Shown piece after piece: positions 50,752-59,750 of a stretch of 64,000 nt of DNA; positions within the stretch are counted from its first letter, which is position 1; each line of letters starts with the position of its first letter. The notes beneath the pieces are model-generated. The model was not told the origin of the DNA. It searched no databases and saw nothing but the letters and a program-made list of their open reading frames with translations. The translations under genes were made by a program, and so were the position numbers. This stretch comes from JBBQYD01 sp942493075. GTDB lineage: Bacteria; Verrucomicrobiota; Verrucomicrobiia; Limisphaerales; UBA8199. The stretch is from NCBI GenBank assembly GCA_942493075.1, contig OW818681.1:2480001-2544000 (forward strand). Reading direction: 5' to 3'.

Positions 50752-52011
50752 CTAGATGGGCAGCGGTGCTTCTTCTCTCCGCTTGGGCTTGGAAGCCCCG
50801 TTCGATAGCGCAACAGCGCAGGTGACGAGAGTCCCTTGTTTTTCCGCAGGTTTTATGTCCAATGTCGCGTTGATGGTGCTGGCCCGGTAATCCATGATGC
50901 GCAAGCCCATCCTTTTGCTGTTGGTGCCAGGGGGATTGAAGGGTAAGCCGTCGTTTTTCACCGTGACCACCAGATTACCCGGGGTTGCCACCAAACCGAT
51001 GGAAACGTGGCGGGCTTTGCCGTGCTTGATCGCGTTACTGACTGCTTCCTGAACGATCTTGTAGATTTGGGCGATTGTATTCTGCTGTATTTCGGGCACT
51101 GTACCCCGGCCTGAGAAGGTGCATGATACATCGAACATCCGCTTCACATTGCCTGCTAACTCCTTTAAAACGCCGGGCAAGTCCGCACCCTGCATGTTGA
51201 GTGAAGAAAACTGGCGTGCAAGGTTGTGTGTGTGTTCGGTGATTTCCGTGATGAGTTCATGGACCTTGGCTACATCATCCGCGCAGGGGTTCTGCTGACG
51301 TCTCAGCTTGGATTCAGTCCCCTTCAGGATTAAAGACACTCCTGCCAGTTTCTGTCCCAGGTCATCGTGTAAATCGAAGCCGATCCGCCGCCGCTCATTC
51401 TCCGCGATCTCCAGGATCTCAGCCTCCAGGCGTTTCCGATCCTCGACCACTCGCTCAAGCTTCTCGTAGGCTGCACGCAGGTCGGCTGTCCGTTCCTCCA
51501 CGCGCATTTCCAACTGTTCCTGGGCGCTCAGCAGCTCCTGCTCGGTGCGCCGCCGCGCAGCACGCATCTCGGCCTCTCTCAACTCGCGTTCTACTGCCGG
51601 GACCAGGCGCGCGAGGCGTCCTTTCATGACATAATCGTGCGCGCCTGAGCGCATCGCCGAAATCGCAGTGTCTTCCTCAATGTGCCCGGAGACGATGATG
51701 AAAGGGATGTCCAAGCCATTCTCCTGCACGAGTTGAAGGGCATCTGGAGCGCTGAACTGGGGCATTGAATGGTCGGCAAGAATGACATCCCAGCTATGCT
51801 TTTGCAGGGCGCCCTTCATCTCATCTTCACTTGAGACCCGCTGGCTGGTGACTTTAAAACCACCTTTGTCCAGAGCGCGAATCAGCAAAAAGGCATCAGG
51901 TTCAGAATCTTCTACCAGCAAAACGCGGATGGCGCGTTTGGCGTGGTCATTTGAGCCATTGCCGTTGACTGCTTTGGAGGTTTTAGCTCCGGTCGCCATA
52001 TCGATCTTCAT
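50752..52011 (-). CDS. Receiver-histidine kinase (response regulator domain followed by HisKA_3 kinase)
   Basis: This is a 419-aa protein from the ATG at 52011, preceded by GAAGGA; the open frame continues upstream into lgt but that part is not family-like. The receiver domain (~28-145) has Asp80 as phospho-acceptor (VILADHSMPQF) and Lys130 (YVMKG). A coiled coil (~148-200) leads to a HisKA_3 dimerisation domain with His215 (RRRIGFDLHDDLGQKLAG). The ATPase domain has EAVSNAIKHG and VKNDGLPFNPP. No membrane segment, so it is cytoplasmic and takes its signal from another kinase. Its output regulator is not adjacent. It lies 73 bases downstream of lgt. Confidence 0.9.
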   Translation of the reverse strand: MKIDMATGAKTSKAVNGNGSNDHAKRAIRVLLVEDSEPDAFLLIRALDKGGFKVTSQRVSSEDEMKGALQKHSWDVILADHSMPQFSAPDALQLVQENGLDIPFIIVSGHIEEDTAISAMRSGAHDYVMKGRLARLVPAVERELREAEMRAARRRTEQELLSAQEQLEMRVEERTADLRAAYEKLERVVEDRKRLEAEILEIAENERRRIGFDLHDDLGQKLAGVSLILKGTESKLRRQQNPCADDVAKVHELITEITEHTHNLARQFSSLNMQGADLPGVLKELAGNVKRMFDVSCTFSGRGTVPEIQQNTIAQIYKIVQEAVSNAIKHGKARHVSIGLVATPGNLVVTVKNDGLPFNPPGTNSKRMGLRIMDYRASTINATLDIKPAEKQGTLVTCAVALSNGASKPKRREEAPLPI

Positions 52012-52084
52012 TCCTTCGTTGTCAAATGGGGCCAACAGCGTAAAGGATGCAATAAATACGATGCCCCCGGCATGGGGTGGTTCC

Positions 52085-52936
52085 CTAGGGTCGGGGTACA
52101 GGGTTTGTACCCACTTCGGGTTCATCTGGCGGCCCTGTGTTTGCCCAATCCGCTTGCTTAAGTGCCCGCCATGTTAGAACCGCGCCGAGGCAAATCAGGG
52201 GTATGCTCAACCACTGGCCCACGCTTAAGGGAAGGGTGCTTTCGTAGGCAGCTTGGCGTTCCTTGACGAATTCTATTAAGAAACGAGCCGAAAAGACCGT
52301 GAATAGGAAGACTCCGATCAGGAGCCCCGCTGGTGTGCGATCTTTCAGCCGCTTATAGAGAAGAAAGAGGATGAAAAAGATCACTAGGTAGGCTGCCGCT
52401 TCATAGAGTTGTGCTGGGTGCCGGGGCAGGGGATCTTCCCGAGCGAATACAATGGCCCATGGCACATCGCCAGGGCGTCCCAGAATCTCTGAATTGAAGA
52501 AATTGCCAATCCGCACGAAGGCGCCGCCTAAAGCAGCCGGAACTGCGGCGCGGTCCACCAGCCAGGCAAACGAGAGATCCTTATGCCGTCTCGTGTAAAT
52601 TAACAACGCGGCTATGCCCCCGATGAATCCTCCGTGGCTTGCGAGACCACCCCGCCAGAACTGAATGATCTTCTCCGGGTGGGCCATGTAGTAAGCAGGT
52701 TCGTAGAAGAACACATGCGCCAGGCGCGCTCCAAGCAGGATGCCGACAACGGTCCATACAAGTAAGGAGTCAATGTGGTCGAGGCTTTTGCCCTCCTGAC
52801 GGAACTGGTAACGGCCAATCATGTAGGCTGCCAGGAAGGCCATGCCAAAGAGCAGGCCGTACCAACGAGCGGTGAGCGGCCCCAAACTCAGCAGTTCGGG
52901 GCGGGCGTTCCAAACGATATACGCAAAGGTATCCAC
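52085..52936 (-). CDS. lgt: Prolipoprotein diacylglyceryl transferase
   Basis: This is a 283-aa inner-membrane enzyme with seven hydrophobic segments. The Lgt signature is present: WYGLLFGMAFLAAYMIGR, FWRGGLASHGGFIGG, ALGGAFVRIGNFFNSEILG and HPAQLYEAAAYLVIFF. The catalytic-region Arg in RIGNFFNSE and the His in ASHGG are kept. It transfers diacylglycerol from phosphatidylglycerol to the lipobox cysteine of lipoproteins; the NamZ fusion at 29.8-32.2 kb is a likely client. Length is normal. The ~30 C-terminal residues are hydrophilic and variable. Confidence 0.95.
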   Translation of the reverse strand: MDTFAYIVWNARPELLSLGPLTARWYGLLFGMAFLAAYMIGRYQFRQEGKSLDHIDSLLVWTVVGILLGARLAHVFFYEPAYYMAHPEKIIQFWRGGLASHGGFIGGIAALLIYTRRHKDLSFAWLVDRAAVPAALGGAFVRIGNFFNSEILGRPGDVPWAIVFAREDPLPRHPAQLYEAAAYLVIFFILFLLYKRLKDRTPAGLLIGVFLFTVFSARFLIEFVKERQAAYESTLPLSVGQWLSIPLICLGAVLTWRALKQADWANTGPPDEPEVGTNPVPRP

Positions 52937-53037
52937 GCGTTCTTCTATTATGCACGAAGGTGGGGATTATGCTACCAGGGTGCAACCTGCGCGAGTGGGT
53001 CGTGCCCTGGGTCTTCGCTATAATCGACCGCCCCCGG

Positions 53038-56000
53038 CTAGTCCTGCTTGCGCAATCGATAGAAGATTGAGCCGCTATCGCGCTGGATTGTGGGTGCGAA
53101 GGAGCTGCCTTGAACATCGGGAACCGGATACCACTGACCGCTGATTCCAGCGCCCGGGTTATTCGTCTGGCTCTCCAAAATGTAAGAGCCGTAGGCTCCA
53201 GGCCAGGAGATGTTCAGCGTGGTTCCGCTGAATCCTACCTCAAGCTTAGGCGGCACAGCAGGCTCGCTGCCGACCACTCTCAAGGTGCCATCGATCGCGA
53301 GTCGTGTTGTATCCCAGGTCAGACCGTCACTTAGTGTGGGAAGCTGGATCGAGACAAACTGAGCGGACGGAGCGGTTGGTGATGAGAGCACTTTCCATTG
53401 ATCACCCGCTTGCAAAGGTTCACCAGTCGATGAGACCGAGAGCGTGCCTCCCAGGGTAAGAGCCCCGTCGCACACCAGCACATCATTCGTGAGCACCCCT
53501 GCCTGACGGCTCACCTCGATTTCTACGCGGCCCCGGAGATCGACAGCTTGGGAGAACCGAAGAACGCCGATTGAAGCTCCTGGGGAAACCGTGCCGAGCA
53601 CTGTGGTTGCTCCGAGGATGCGACCGTTGCCCTGTAATCTTTGATCGGGCATGACGGACCATCCTCCATAGACAGAGCTGACGTCGAATACGCCTTCACT
53701 GCCGAGTTCAACGAGGGCGGCCAGGATGCTGGCATTGGGGCCCAGAGTTAGTTGGCCTTCAGTCACGTAAAGAGGTCCGGCGAACGAATTGGCCGAGAGA
53801 AGCTGCAATTCCCCAGACCCTGTCTTCATCATATATCCTGAGCCCGTGACAGCGTTCTCAATAATGACGCTAGCATCGCTGAGACTGTGGACAGTCAGTT
53901 TTCCCGTGAGAGTGGAGAGGGAACCGCCGACACGCAACTGGCCGGCTACGGCACCCATCGAGCAGTCGCCGGAGAAAGTGAGAGGCCCATCCCAGCGGTT
54001 CATACCATCGAGGTTTGCCAGCGCGCCCATTCCGCCACTGCCCGAACCGGTGATGGCGAGAGATTCGGTACTGATCTGGACATTATTCGACAATCCGAGT
54101 GTCCCGCCATTGTTGACGAGTGTTCCCATCGTGCCGGCCCCTAGCGCCTGCGGGTGAGCAATCGCCAATATGCCTGCGTTGACACTGGAATTACCCGAGT
54201 GCGTGTTTGCACTCGATAACACCTGCGTTCCTGTTCCGATCTTGGTGAAGCCCAGGGTCCCTGCATAGTTACTGAGGGTTCCGCTGTAACTGGCGTTCTT
54301 GTTATTCGCGCCAATCACCAGGCTGAACGTTGATCCGCTGACAAGCTCAAGAATCCCGGACGCCGGAGTCTCGCTGTGTAACGCGCCGACCGTCTCCGAA
54401 TCAATGGTGCCGGTTGAGGCTATCCGCAAACGGGCGCCTGGGCCGAAATGCACCGTCGAGACATTAGGGATCGTTCGGTTACCGAGCAGTGTGGTTGCAC
54501 CTAATTGCAACATAGCGTTCGTTTGGATCCATACGTCGCCGAGAAAATCGTTCGCGGTTCCCGACGGACGATCAAAGACAATCCGCCGACCGGGGAAAAA
54601 TGGGCTCTCGATGTGAACATCGCCTGAACCAGATAGACGGTTTGCGAAAGTCGTGCGATCGCTGGAACCGGCCTGGAGGATGGTATCGCGCAACAAGGCC
54701 AGGTTCCCGGAGAACTGGCTGTTGGAATTGGTCACCAGGTTCAAGGTGCCGATGCGCACCTTGCGCGCAGGGGACGCCGGGACCGTAAGATTATTTGGCA
54801 CTATGACAGCCGCATCCAACAAAAGCGCCAGATCGTTTGTGGAGGTCGCTGCATCTCCCAAAGAAATGGCGCCGCTTCCCAGGGCATTGCCATGACCTGC
54901 TATGATTTGCCCACCGCGTATCACCAGGCCGCTGGAAAATGTGCTGGGTGCTGCCAGACGTTGTGTGCCCGTGCCAGCCTTGATGACTTGCAGGGTGATG
55001 CCCCCCGCACCGGCACTGTTACTGATGCCGCCCAGGAAAGATCCAGAATGATCATTGGCACCAATCGTAAGTTTTCGGCCTCCAGAGGCGGCGAAAACAG
55101 CTCCTGTTCCATTGAGAGCGCCAACTGTGACGTCCAGGCTCCCCAAGCTGAAGCGGCCTGAAAGTAGAAGATCCGTGTTCGGCATTTGCACGGGGCCTGA
55201 GCCCATCAGTTCCAACGAATTCACGGTTCCTGCCGCGTTAATACTCAAGCTGCCTTCAAATAAGTTTGTCCCGCCGAGGACCAACCGTGACGCACCCGTC
55301 TTATTGATCACGCCTGAACCAGCTATGCCGCCAGTGATTCGAAACTCGGAGTTTGCGATCAAGTTCCATGTAGCACCCTGGTTGGTGACGCTTCCCACGA
55401 TCGTTAGCGCCCCGCTTGTGGAGGACCATGTCTGTGCCCCAGCGATCGTTGTATCCGCCGCCCATGTGTTTGCGCCAACGTTGGTCAGGCCGCTTAGGAT
55501 GGCCAGCGGGTTTCCGCCCAAGTGAAGCCCCGAGGCGTTGAGGCGCACAAAGCGGGTCCAAGCGAGCAGGTTGTTCTCATTTGTGGGAAAATTGCTCCCG
55601 TTGAACCAAAGCGCTGTTCCATCCTCCGGTTGTCCAGCGAGCCAGTTGGCTCCTTCTGACCACGTGTTTCCCGTACCGGCACCTGACCAATACGCTATTG
55701 CTGAGGAGTCCAGGATGTTGACCGTGATGGTCGTGGTAGCCTGCTTCAGCGGATAAAGACCGCCGTAGCCGGAGTCTTGTACAGTCACTTGAAGCGGGAT
55801 GCTGAACAGTTGTGGGTTTTGCACAAACACGTTCGAGTAGAGCAGCAGTGTTCCTGTGCCAGGTTCCAGTTCAAAAACGTTGGTCCATTCACTGCTGAGC
55901 AATTTGTACGTCAGCGTCTCCATCGGTCCAGTTTTAGCGGACACAGTCCCCAGGACAGTGCCGGCGGGGGCATCGCGCAGGACAGTAAATGTCTGGTTGC

Positions 56001-56490
56001 TCATGACAGGCACGTAATTGAGATCGACCGCAGCGAGGGCCGACCCCGGAATCGTATTTGTCGTGCTGCTGCCCGGAACGCGCCATGCGACTTGCACGTG
56101 ATCATCACCGCCGCCTTCCTTATGCAGGACCTGCAGGTAGTACCGGCGTCCAACGGTCAGCCAAAGGGAAGGGGATGCTTGCGTTGCATTTGCTGTCCAG
56201 TTCGAAGGTGAGGTGTGCCCTGCCAGGTACGCGATTCGAACGAGGTTCTCGGGCGTGTCGTCGCTCGACAACCACAGCTCGGAAGCATCATCCGATGCTA
56301 CGAAAAACCGATAGTCTCCAGTGGTGGGCGGGATCAGCAAAGCCCGAATGCGGGAACCATAATCATCCCCTGTGTTCTCGCCGGAGACCAACCCCGTCAA
56401 GGTTTGAAACTCCGAGGGTTGAGACGGGTAAGAAGGATGCTTTAAAAGGTCACTGACCGCGTTGCCCCCCCCCTGTATTAAATATTTCAC
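53038..56490 (-). CDS. PA14/cadherin-like/PATR surface protein; probable 3' half of a frame-shifted giant gene
   Basis: As an open frame this is 1150 aa with no signal peptide. It starts inside a PA14 domain (~5-150: TTGDYRFFVASDDASELWL, YYLQVLHKEGGGDDHVQVAW), which is abnormal for an exported protein. A cadherin-like segment follows (~155-255), then beta-helical PATR repeats to ~1040 (for example LGFTKIGTGTQVLSSANTHS). The end is the recurring C-terminal module (LNISWPGAYGSYILESQTNN ... IFYRLRKQD). Removing one G from the nine-G run at 56465-56473 joins it in frame to the metzincin gene upstream. The whole would be 2180 aa, and 6543 bases is an exact multiple of three. Confidence 0.8.
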   Translation of the reverse strand: MKYLIQGGGNAVSDLLKHPSYPSQPSEFQTLTGLVSGENTGDDYGSRIRALLIPPTTGDYRFFVASDDASELWLSSDDTPENLVRIAYLAGHTSPSNWTANATQASPSLWLTVGRRYYLQVLHKEGGGDDHVQVAWRVPGSSTTNTIPGSALAAVDLNYVPVMSNQTFTVLRDAPAGTVLGTVSAKTGPMETLTYKLLSSEWTNVFELEPGTGTLLLYSNVFVQNPQLFSIPLQVTVQDSGYGGLYPLKQATTTITVNILDSSAIAYWSGAGTGNTWSEGANWLAGQPEDGTALWFNGSNFPTNENNLLAWTRFVRLNASGLHLGGNPLAILSGLTNVGANTWAADTTIAGAQTWSSTSGALTIVGSVTNQGATWNLIANSEFRITGGIAGSGVINKTGASRLVLGGTNLFEGSLSINAAGTVNSLELMGSGPVQMPNTDLLLSGRFSLGSLDVTVGALNGTGAVFAASGGRKLTIGANDHSGSFLGGISNSAGAGGITLQVIKAGTGTQRLAAPSTFSSGLVIRGGQIIAGHGNALGSGAISLGDAATSTNDLALLLDAAVIVPNNLTVPASPARKVRIGTLNLVTNSNSQFSGNLALLRDTILQAGSSDRTTFANRLSGSGDVHIESPFFPGRRIVFDRPSGTANDFLGDVWIQTNAMLQLGATTLLGNRTIPNVSTVHFGPGARLRIASTGTIDSETVGALHSETPASGILELVSGSTFSLVIGANNKNASYSGTLSNYAGTLGFTKIGTGTQVLSSANTHSGNSSVNAGILAIAHPQALGAGTMGTLVNNGGTLGLSNNVQISTESLAITGSGSGGMGALANLDGMNRWDGPLTFSGDCSMGAVAGQLRVGGSLSTLTGKLTVHSLSDASVIIENAVTGSGYMMKTGSGELQLLSANSFAGPLYVTEGQLTLGPNASILAALVELGSEGVFDVSSVYGGWSVMPDQRLQGNGRILGATTVLGTVSPGASIGVLRFSQAVDLRGRVEIEVSRQAGVLTNDVLVCDGALTLGGTLSVSSTGEPLQAGDQWKVLSSPTAPSAQFVSIQLPTLSDGLTWDTTRLAIDGTLRVVGSEPAVPPKLEVGFSGTTLNISWPGAYGSYILESQTNNPGAGISGQWYPVPDVQGSSFAPTIQRDSGSIFYRLRKQD

Positions 56491-59400
56491 GACGAACGAC
56501 TGAATTGACCTGGTTGCTGGCCACGATATTGACTGTCACCGTTGCGTTGCTCGAATACCGCGGAGTGCCTGAGTCGTAAGCGGTGACCTGAAGTGTCAGG
56601 GTGCTGACCGCGAGCGAGCGCAGCATGGCTTCGTTCGCCACGGATACATCCCCTGAGTTAGTATCCAGTTTAAAAAAGGCCATGTTGCCGCCGGTCATGG
56701 CAAACGTATGCGTGTCTGCCTGATTCACGTCGGTTACCGCTACCCGGCCCACTCTGTATCCGGTAAGCGCATCTTTTCGGAGTGTGGTAGTGAATCCCGC
56801 CGCGTGCGGGAAATAATTCATCGGGAACGGAGCCAGGTATAACCCGGGAATGATATTCGTTTGGCCACCGGTTGCTGGTCCACTCCAGGCAACCTGGATG
56901 TGATCATCGCCGCCGCCTTCCTTGTGGCGGGCCTCAATATAATACCCCTGGCCAGCGATGAGCGAAATGAGGGCTGACCGTTGTGAAACCGATTTGTTCC
57001 ATTGTTGATAACCAGCCGCGCCTGAGAGATAGGCAATTCGAACCAGCGAACCAGAGTTGGTGGTGGTGCTGAGATAAAGATCGCTGCCGTCATCGCTGCA
57101 AATCCAGAACCGATAGCTGCCACTTTGAGGCGGAATCAGGTATCCTCGGATGGTTGAACCGAAGTTGTCCTTCCGATTCCGGGGTGCGTCAAATGAGGGG
57201 AGTTGTTGCTCCAGGGTAGGGTCGCGTGGCCACCGCGAATTACTGGTCATCAAGGCTACTGTGTTTCCTGATCCCACGCCGTCGTAGGCTGCGTAACTGA
57301 TCGAGCCCGGCTGGAAAGGTGTCAAATTCGTTACCACCGTAATGCTGACCAGCCCAGTGGAAGTTAACGGACTGCTCACGTGACTATCCCTCACGGCTAT
57401 TGCCAAAGAAATCTCCGCAGGGTCAACCGCTCGTGTGACCGTTATGATGCCTGAAGAGTCCACTGCGAAACGGTTGTCTATATTTCCGCCAACAATGGAG
57501 AAACTGAGCGCCTGGAACGAATCGGCATCGTCCACTTCCAGTTTTCCCAGCATGGTGCCCGCCCTGGTCCCTTGCAACATGGTGATCTGCAACGGAGACA
57601 CAACGGGAGCGTCATTGACGTCGCGCACCGCTACGACAACCCGGCGGTTCAACTCAGTCTTGGAGCTGTCCTCCAAATTAACGAGGTCAACAAACAACTC
57701 GAACTGCACCGTCAACATGGTATTGGTCGCAAGCCGCCGGTAATCGAGCCAGGCGTTGTCCGCCACTGTCAGAAGCCCGTTTGCATCGATCGTGAAGGTA
57801 TTGTCAGTGTTGCCACCCGTGATGGCGTAGGAGTAAGAACCAGCCCCCGTGCGCGGCGATACCGTTCCCACCACGGTCCCGACGGGGACGTGTTCCGCAA
57901 CCGAGAAGCGGTCTGGCAAACGAGCCTGGGTCACACTACCTGTAATGGAATAATATCCCAGGCTGCCATAGCTGGTGAACCCATCCGTGAGCGGATTATT
58001 CCTGCCCGCGCCGGTCACCCTGAAGGTGTAGGTGCCTGCAGGCACCGAGGTATTGATCACAGCGGAAAGAGAAGTTTGAGGATTGTTACTTGCGACCACC
58101 ACTTCCTCCGCGTTCACAAGCGTGGCGGAGATCGCCAGGTTAGCCCAATCACCCACTGGCTTTGCTGTTAGCGATACCGTTCCACCAGTCGTAGTGAACT
58201 GGAATGAATCAACGTCCTCAGTGGTTTCAATCACCCCTTCGCCTGACGCCGCGTAATTTGCGTAAAGTTCCAAGTAACGTGCACCGTCCAGCCAAGTGCC
58301 CGTGTCATCGGTCCGGTAGGATACCCCACTGTTCTGTGTGACGATTACATTGAGCGCGTCCTGAGAGTTATTGGCGTCCTGGTACTCGCCCTGAGCCCAC
58401 GTCGTGACATTCTGGTAGTAGCCTGCGCCCATGATGGGCGCCCAACCGGTCGCCCCACTGCCGTGCCCTCCGAAGTAACCGTCCGTGCTGGTGCCTTGAT
58501 GTCCCAGATTCAACGTGTGGCCCGCTTCGTGTGATCCGACTTCTGCCGCGGATTTTCCACTGGTATAAATCGACCAGCATACAGTGTCGCTACCCCAATC
58601 CCAGGAACCGATATAGGCGACGCCAGCCGCACCGCTTGGCAACGCGGCCGTACTTGGTGTGAAAACGCATATCTGGCGGCTACCCGCGGGAGCATTCCGG
58701 TACACTTCAATATCAGTGGTTACGTTGATGTTGAAAGGCATGTAATCCTCCGCTACACGCTTCCAGACATCCTTGATTTGGGAGTTACTCACGCTGGGCT
58801 TGGGATAGCTCACGCCGCCCCAGGAGGGGGTGTATCCACCGAAGAAATCCAACAGGAGCACCGCCTTGGACCCGGGATAACTTTGAAGAGATACAATGTT
58901 GCTGTTGTAACCAGGAACGTAATCTGGCACGGCGTCGGGCCGGAGTGGAGGCATGTTAGCTGTTTCCTCAAGCGATTCCTCAGCGTGGTCAGCCAGCGGC
59001 ATGGTCATGCACAGCACTTCCTCCAACCGCCGTTGCCAGAGCTCAGGCGAGCCGTTGGGGCCGGTAGGCTCCACTCGAAACGCCCGCTTGCTTCCCCAGA
59101 ACTCCACCACGCCAGCCAGCAAGCCAGCCTTGCTGCCAGCGGGTGGTGTGAGAAAGAAGAATTTGCCAGTTTCGGGTTCGGTTAGCTCGCCGGAAACGTA
59201 ACTCAGTTGTTCCTGACGAAACTGGGTGAGTTGCACAGTGCCCCTGGCGACTTGCTTGCCCGGCAATTGAAATTCGATTGGGGTCCCAGGTGCTGCGTTG
59301 CTGAGATTGCGCAGGAAGTTCGCACTCCACTCCGTGCTCGGCTGACCCAGCTCGCGTAGAGCATGGGCATAGGGATTGATCGCCGGGTTCATCTCACGCG

Positions 59401-59581
59401 AAGGCGCATTGGAAGCCGCAGCCGCAGGAACTGCTGTTGAGCCTGCCGTTTGTGACGACTGCCTGGATTCCTGCTGCTGATCTGGTTTGAGGGGCGGTGA
59501 AGGATTCCGCGTTGCGGTTTTAGGAAGCCAGAGAGCCAGGAAAAGCAGGATGGCACAACAGAGAGCGGCGATGACTTTCAT
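56450..59581 (-). CDS. Secreted metzincin-like metalloprotease with cadherin-like and PA14 domains; probable 5' half of a frame-shifted giant gene
   Basis: This is 1043 aa as read, with an N-terminal signal segment (MKVIAALCCAILLFLALWLP). A zinc protease domain (~215-430) has HEAGHTLNLGH at residues 351-361: His351, Glu352, His355 and His361 as in metzincins, but Asn replaces the usual Gly in the turn, with a Met-turn in APIMGAGYY. Then come a pre-peptidase-like beta domain (~440-550), two cadherin-like repeats (VVGTVSPRTGAGSYSY; GTMLGKLEVDDADSFQALSF), a PA14 domain (YYIEARHKEGGGDDHIQVAW) and another cadherin-like segment. The protein stops abruptly after NTGGGQRGQ, where the next PA14 domain should begin. 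Confidence 0.82.
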   Translation of the reverse strand: MKVIAALCCAILLFLALWLPKTATRNPSPPLKPDQQQESRQSSQTAGSTAVPAAAASNAPSREMNPAINPYAHALRELGQPSTEWSANFLRNLSNAAPGTPIEFQLPGKQVARGTVQLTQFRQEQLSYVSGELTEPETGKFFFLTPPAGSKAGLLAGVVEFWGSKRAFRVEPTGPNGSPELWQRRLEEVLCMTMPLADHAEESLEETANMPPLRPDAVPDYVPGYNSNIVSLQSYPGSKAVLLLDFFGGYTPSWGGVSYPKPSVSNSQIKDVWKRVAEDYMPFNINVTTDIEVYRNAPAGSRQICVFTPSTAALPSGAAGVAYIGSWDWGSDTVCWSIYTSGKSAAEVGSHEAGHTLNLGHQGTSTDGYFGGHGSGATGWAPIMGAGYYQNVTTWAQGEYQDANNSQDALNVIVTQNSGVSYRTDDTGTWLDGARYLELYANYAASGEGVIETTEDVDSFQFTTTGGTVSLTAKPVGDWANLAISATLVNAEEVVVASNNPQTSLSAVINTSVPAGTYTFRVTGAGRNNPLTDGFTSYGSLGYYSITGSVTQARLPDRFSVAEHVPVGTVVGTVSPRTGAGSYSYAITGGNTDNTFTIDANGLLTVADNAWLDYRRLATNTMLTVQFELFVDLVNLEDSSKTELNRRVVVAVRDVNDAPVVSPLQITMLQGTRAGTMLGKLEVDDADSFQALSFSIVGGNIDNRFAVDSSGIITVTRAVDPAEISLAIAVRDSHVSSPLTSTGLVSITVVTNLTPFQPGSISYAAYDGVGSGNTVALMTSNSRWPRDPTLEQQLPSFDAPRNRKDNFGSTIRGYLIPPQSGSYRFWICSDDGSDLYLSTTTNSGSLVRIAYLSGAAGYQQWNKSVSQRSALISLIAGQGYYIEARHKEGGGDDHIQVAWSGPATGGQTNIIPGLYLAPFPMNYFPHAAGFTTTLRKDALTGYRVGRVAVTDVNQADTHTFAMTGGNMAFFKLDTNSGDVSVANEAMLRSLAVSTLTLQVTAYDSGTPRYSSNATVTVNIVASNQVNSVVRREIFNTGGGQRGQ
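56465..56473 (-). repeat. Nine-G homopolymer tract at a reading-frame break
   Basis: The plus strand shows nine C; on the coding strand it is G9. With G9 the upstream gene ends after NTGGGQRGQ. With G8 the frame continues as REIFNTGGGNAVSDLL into the downstream PA14 domain. It has the form of a slipped-strand phase-variation tract, or of a homopolymer sequencing error. Confidence 0.85.
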
Positions 59582-59750
59582 TATAGCAAGGGTAGATTAT
59601 TACTTTCCACCATGAGAGCGAGGAAAAAGGCGCGACAAGATTTTTTATTCACCCACCCGCAGCTTTACTCTTCCGATTCTCTCGTCTCTTGGCATGGTTC
59701 ATGCCCTGTCCTGCACATACTCAGCCGCTGGGCGGCTGGTTCTTTTTAAA

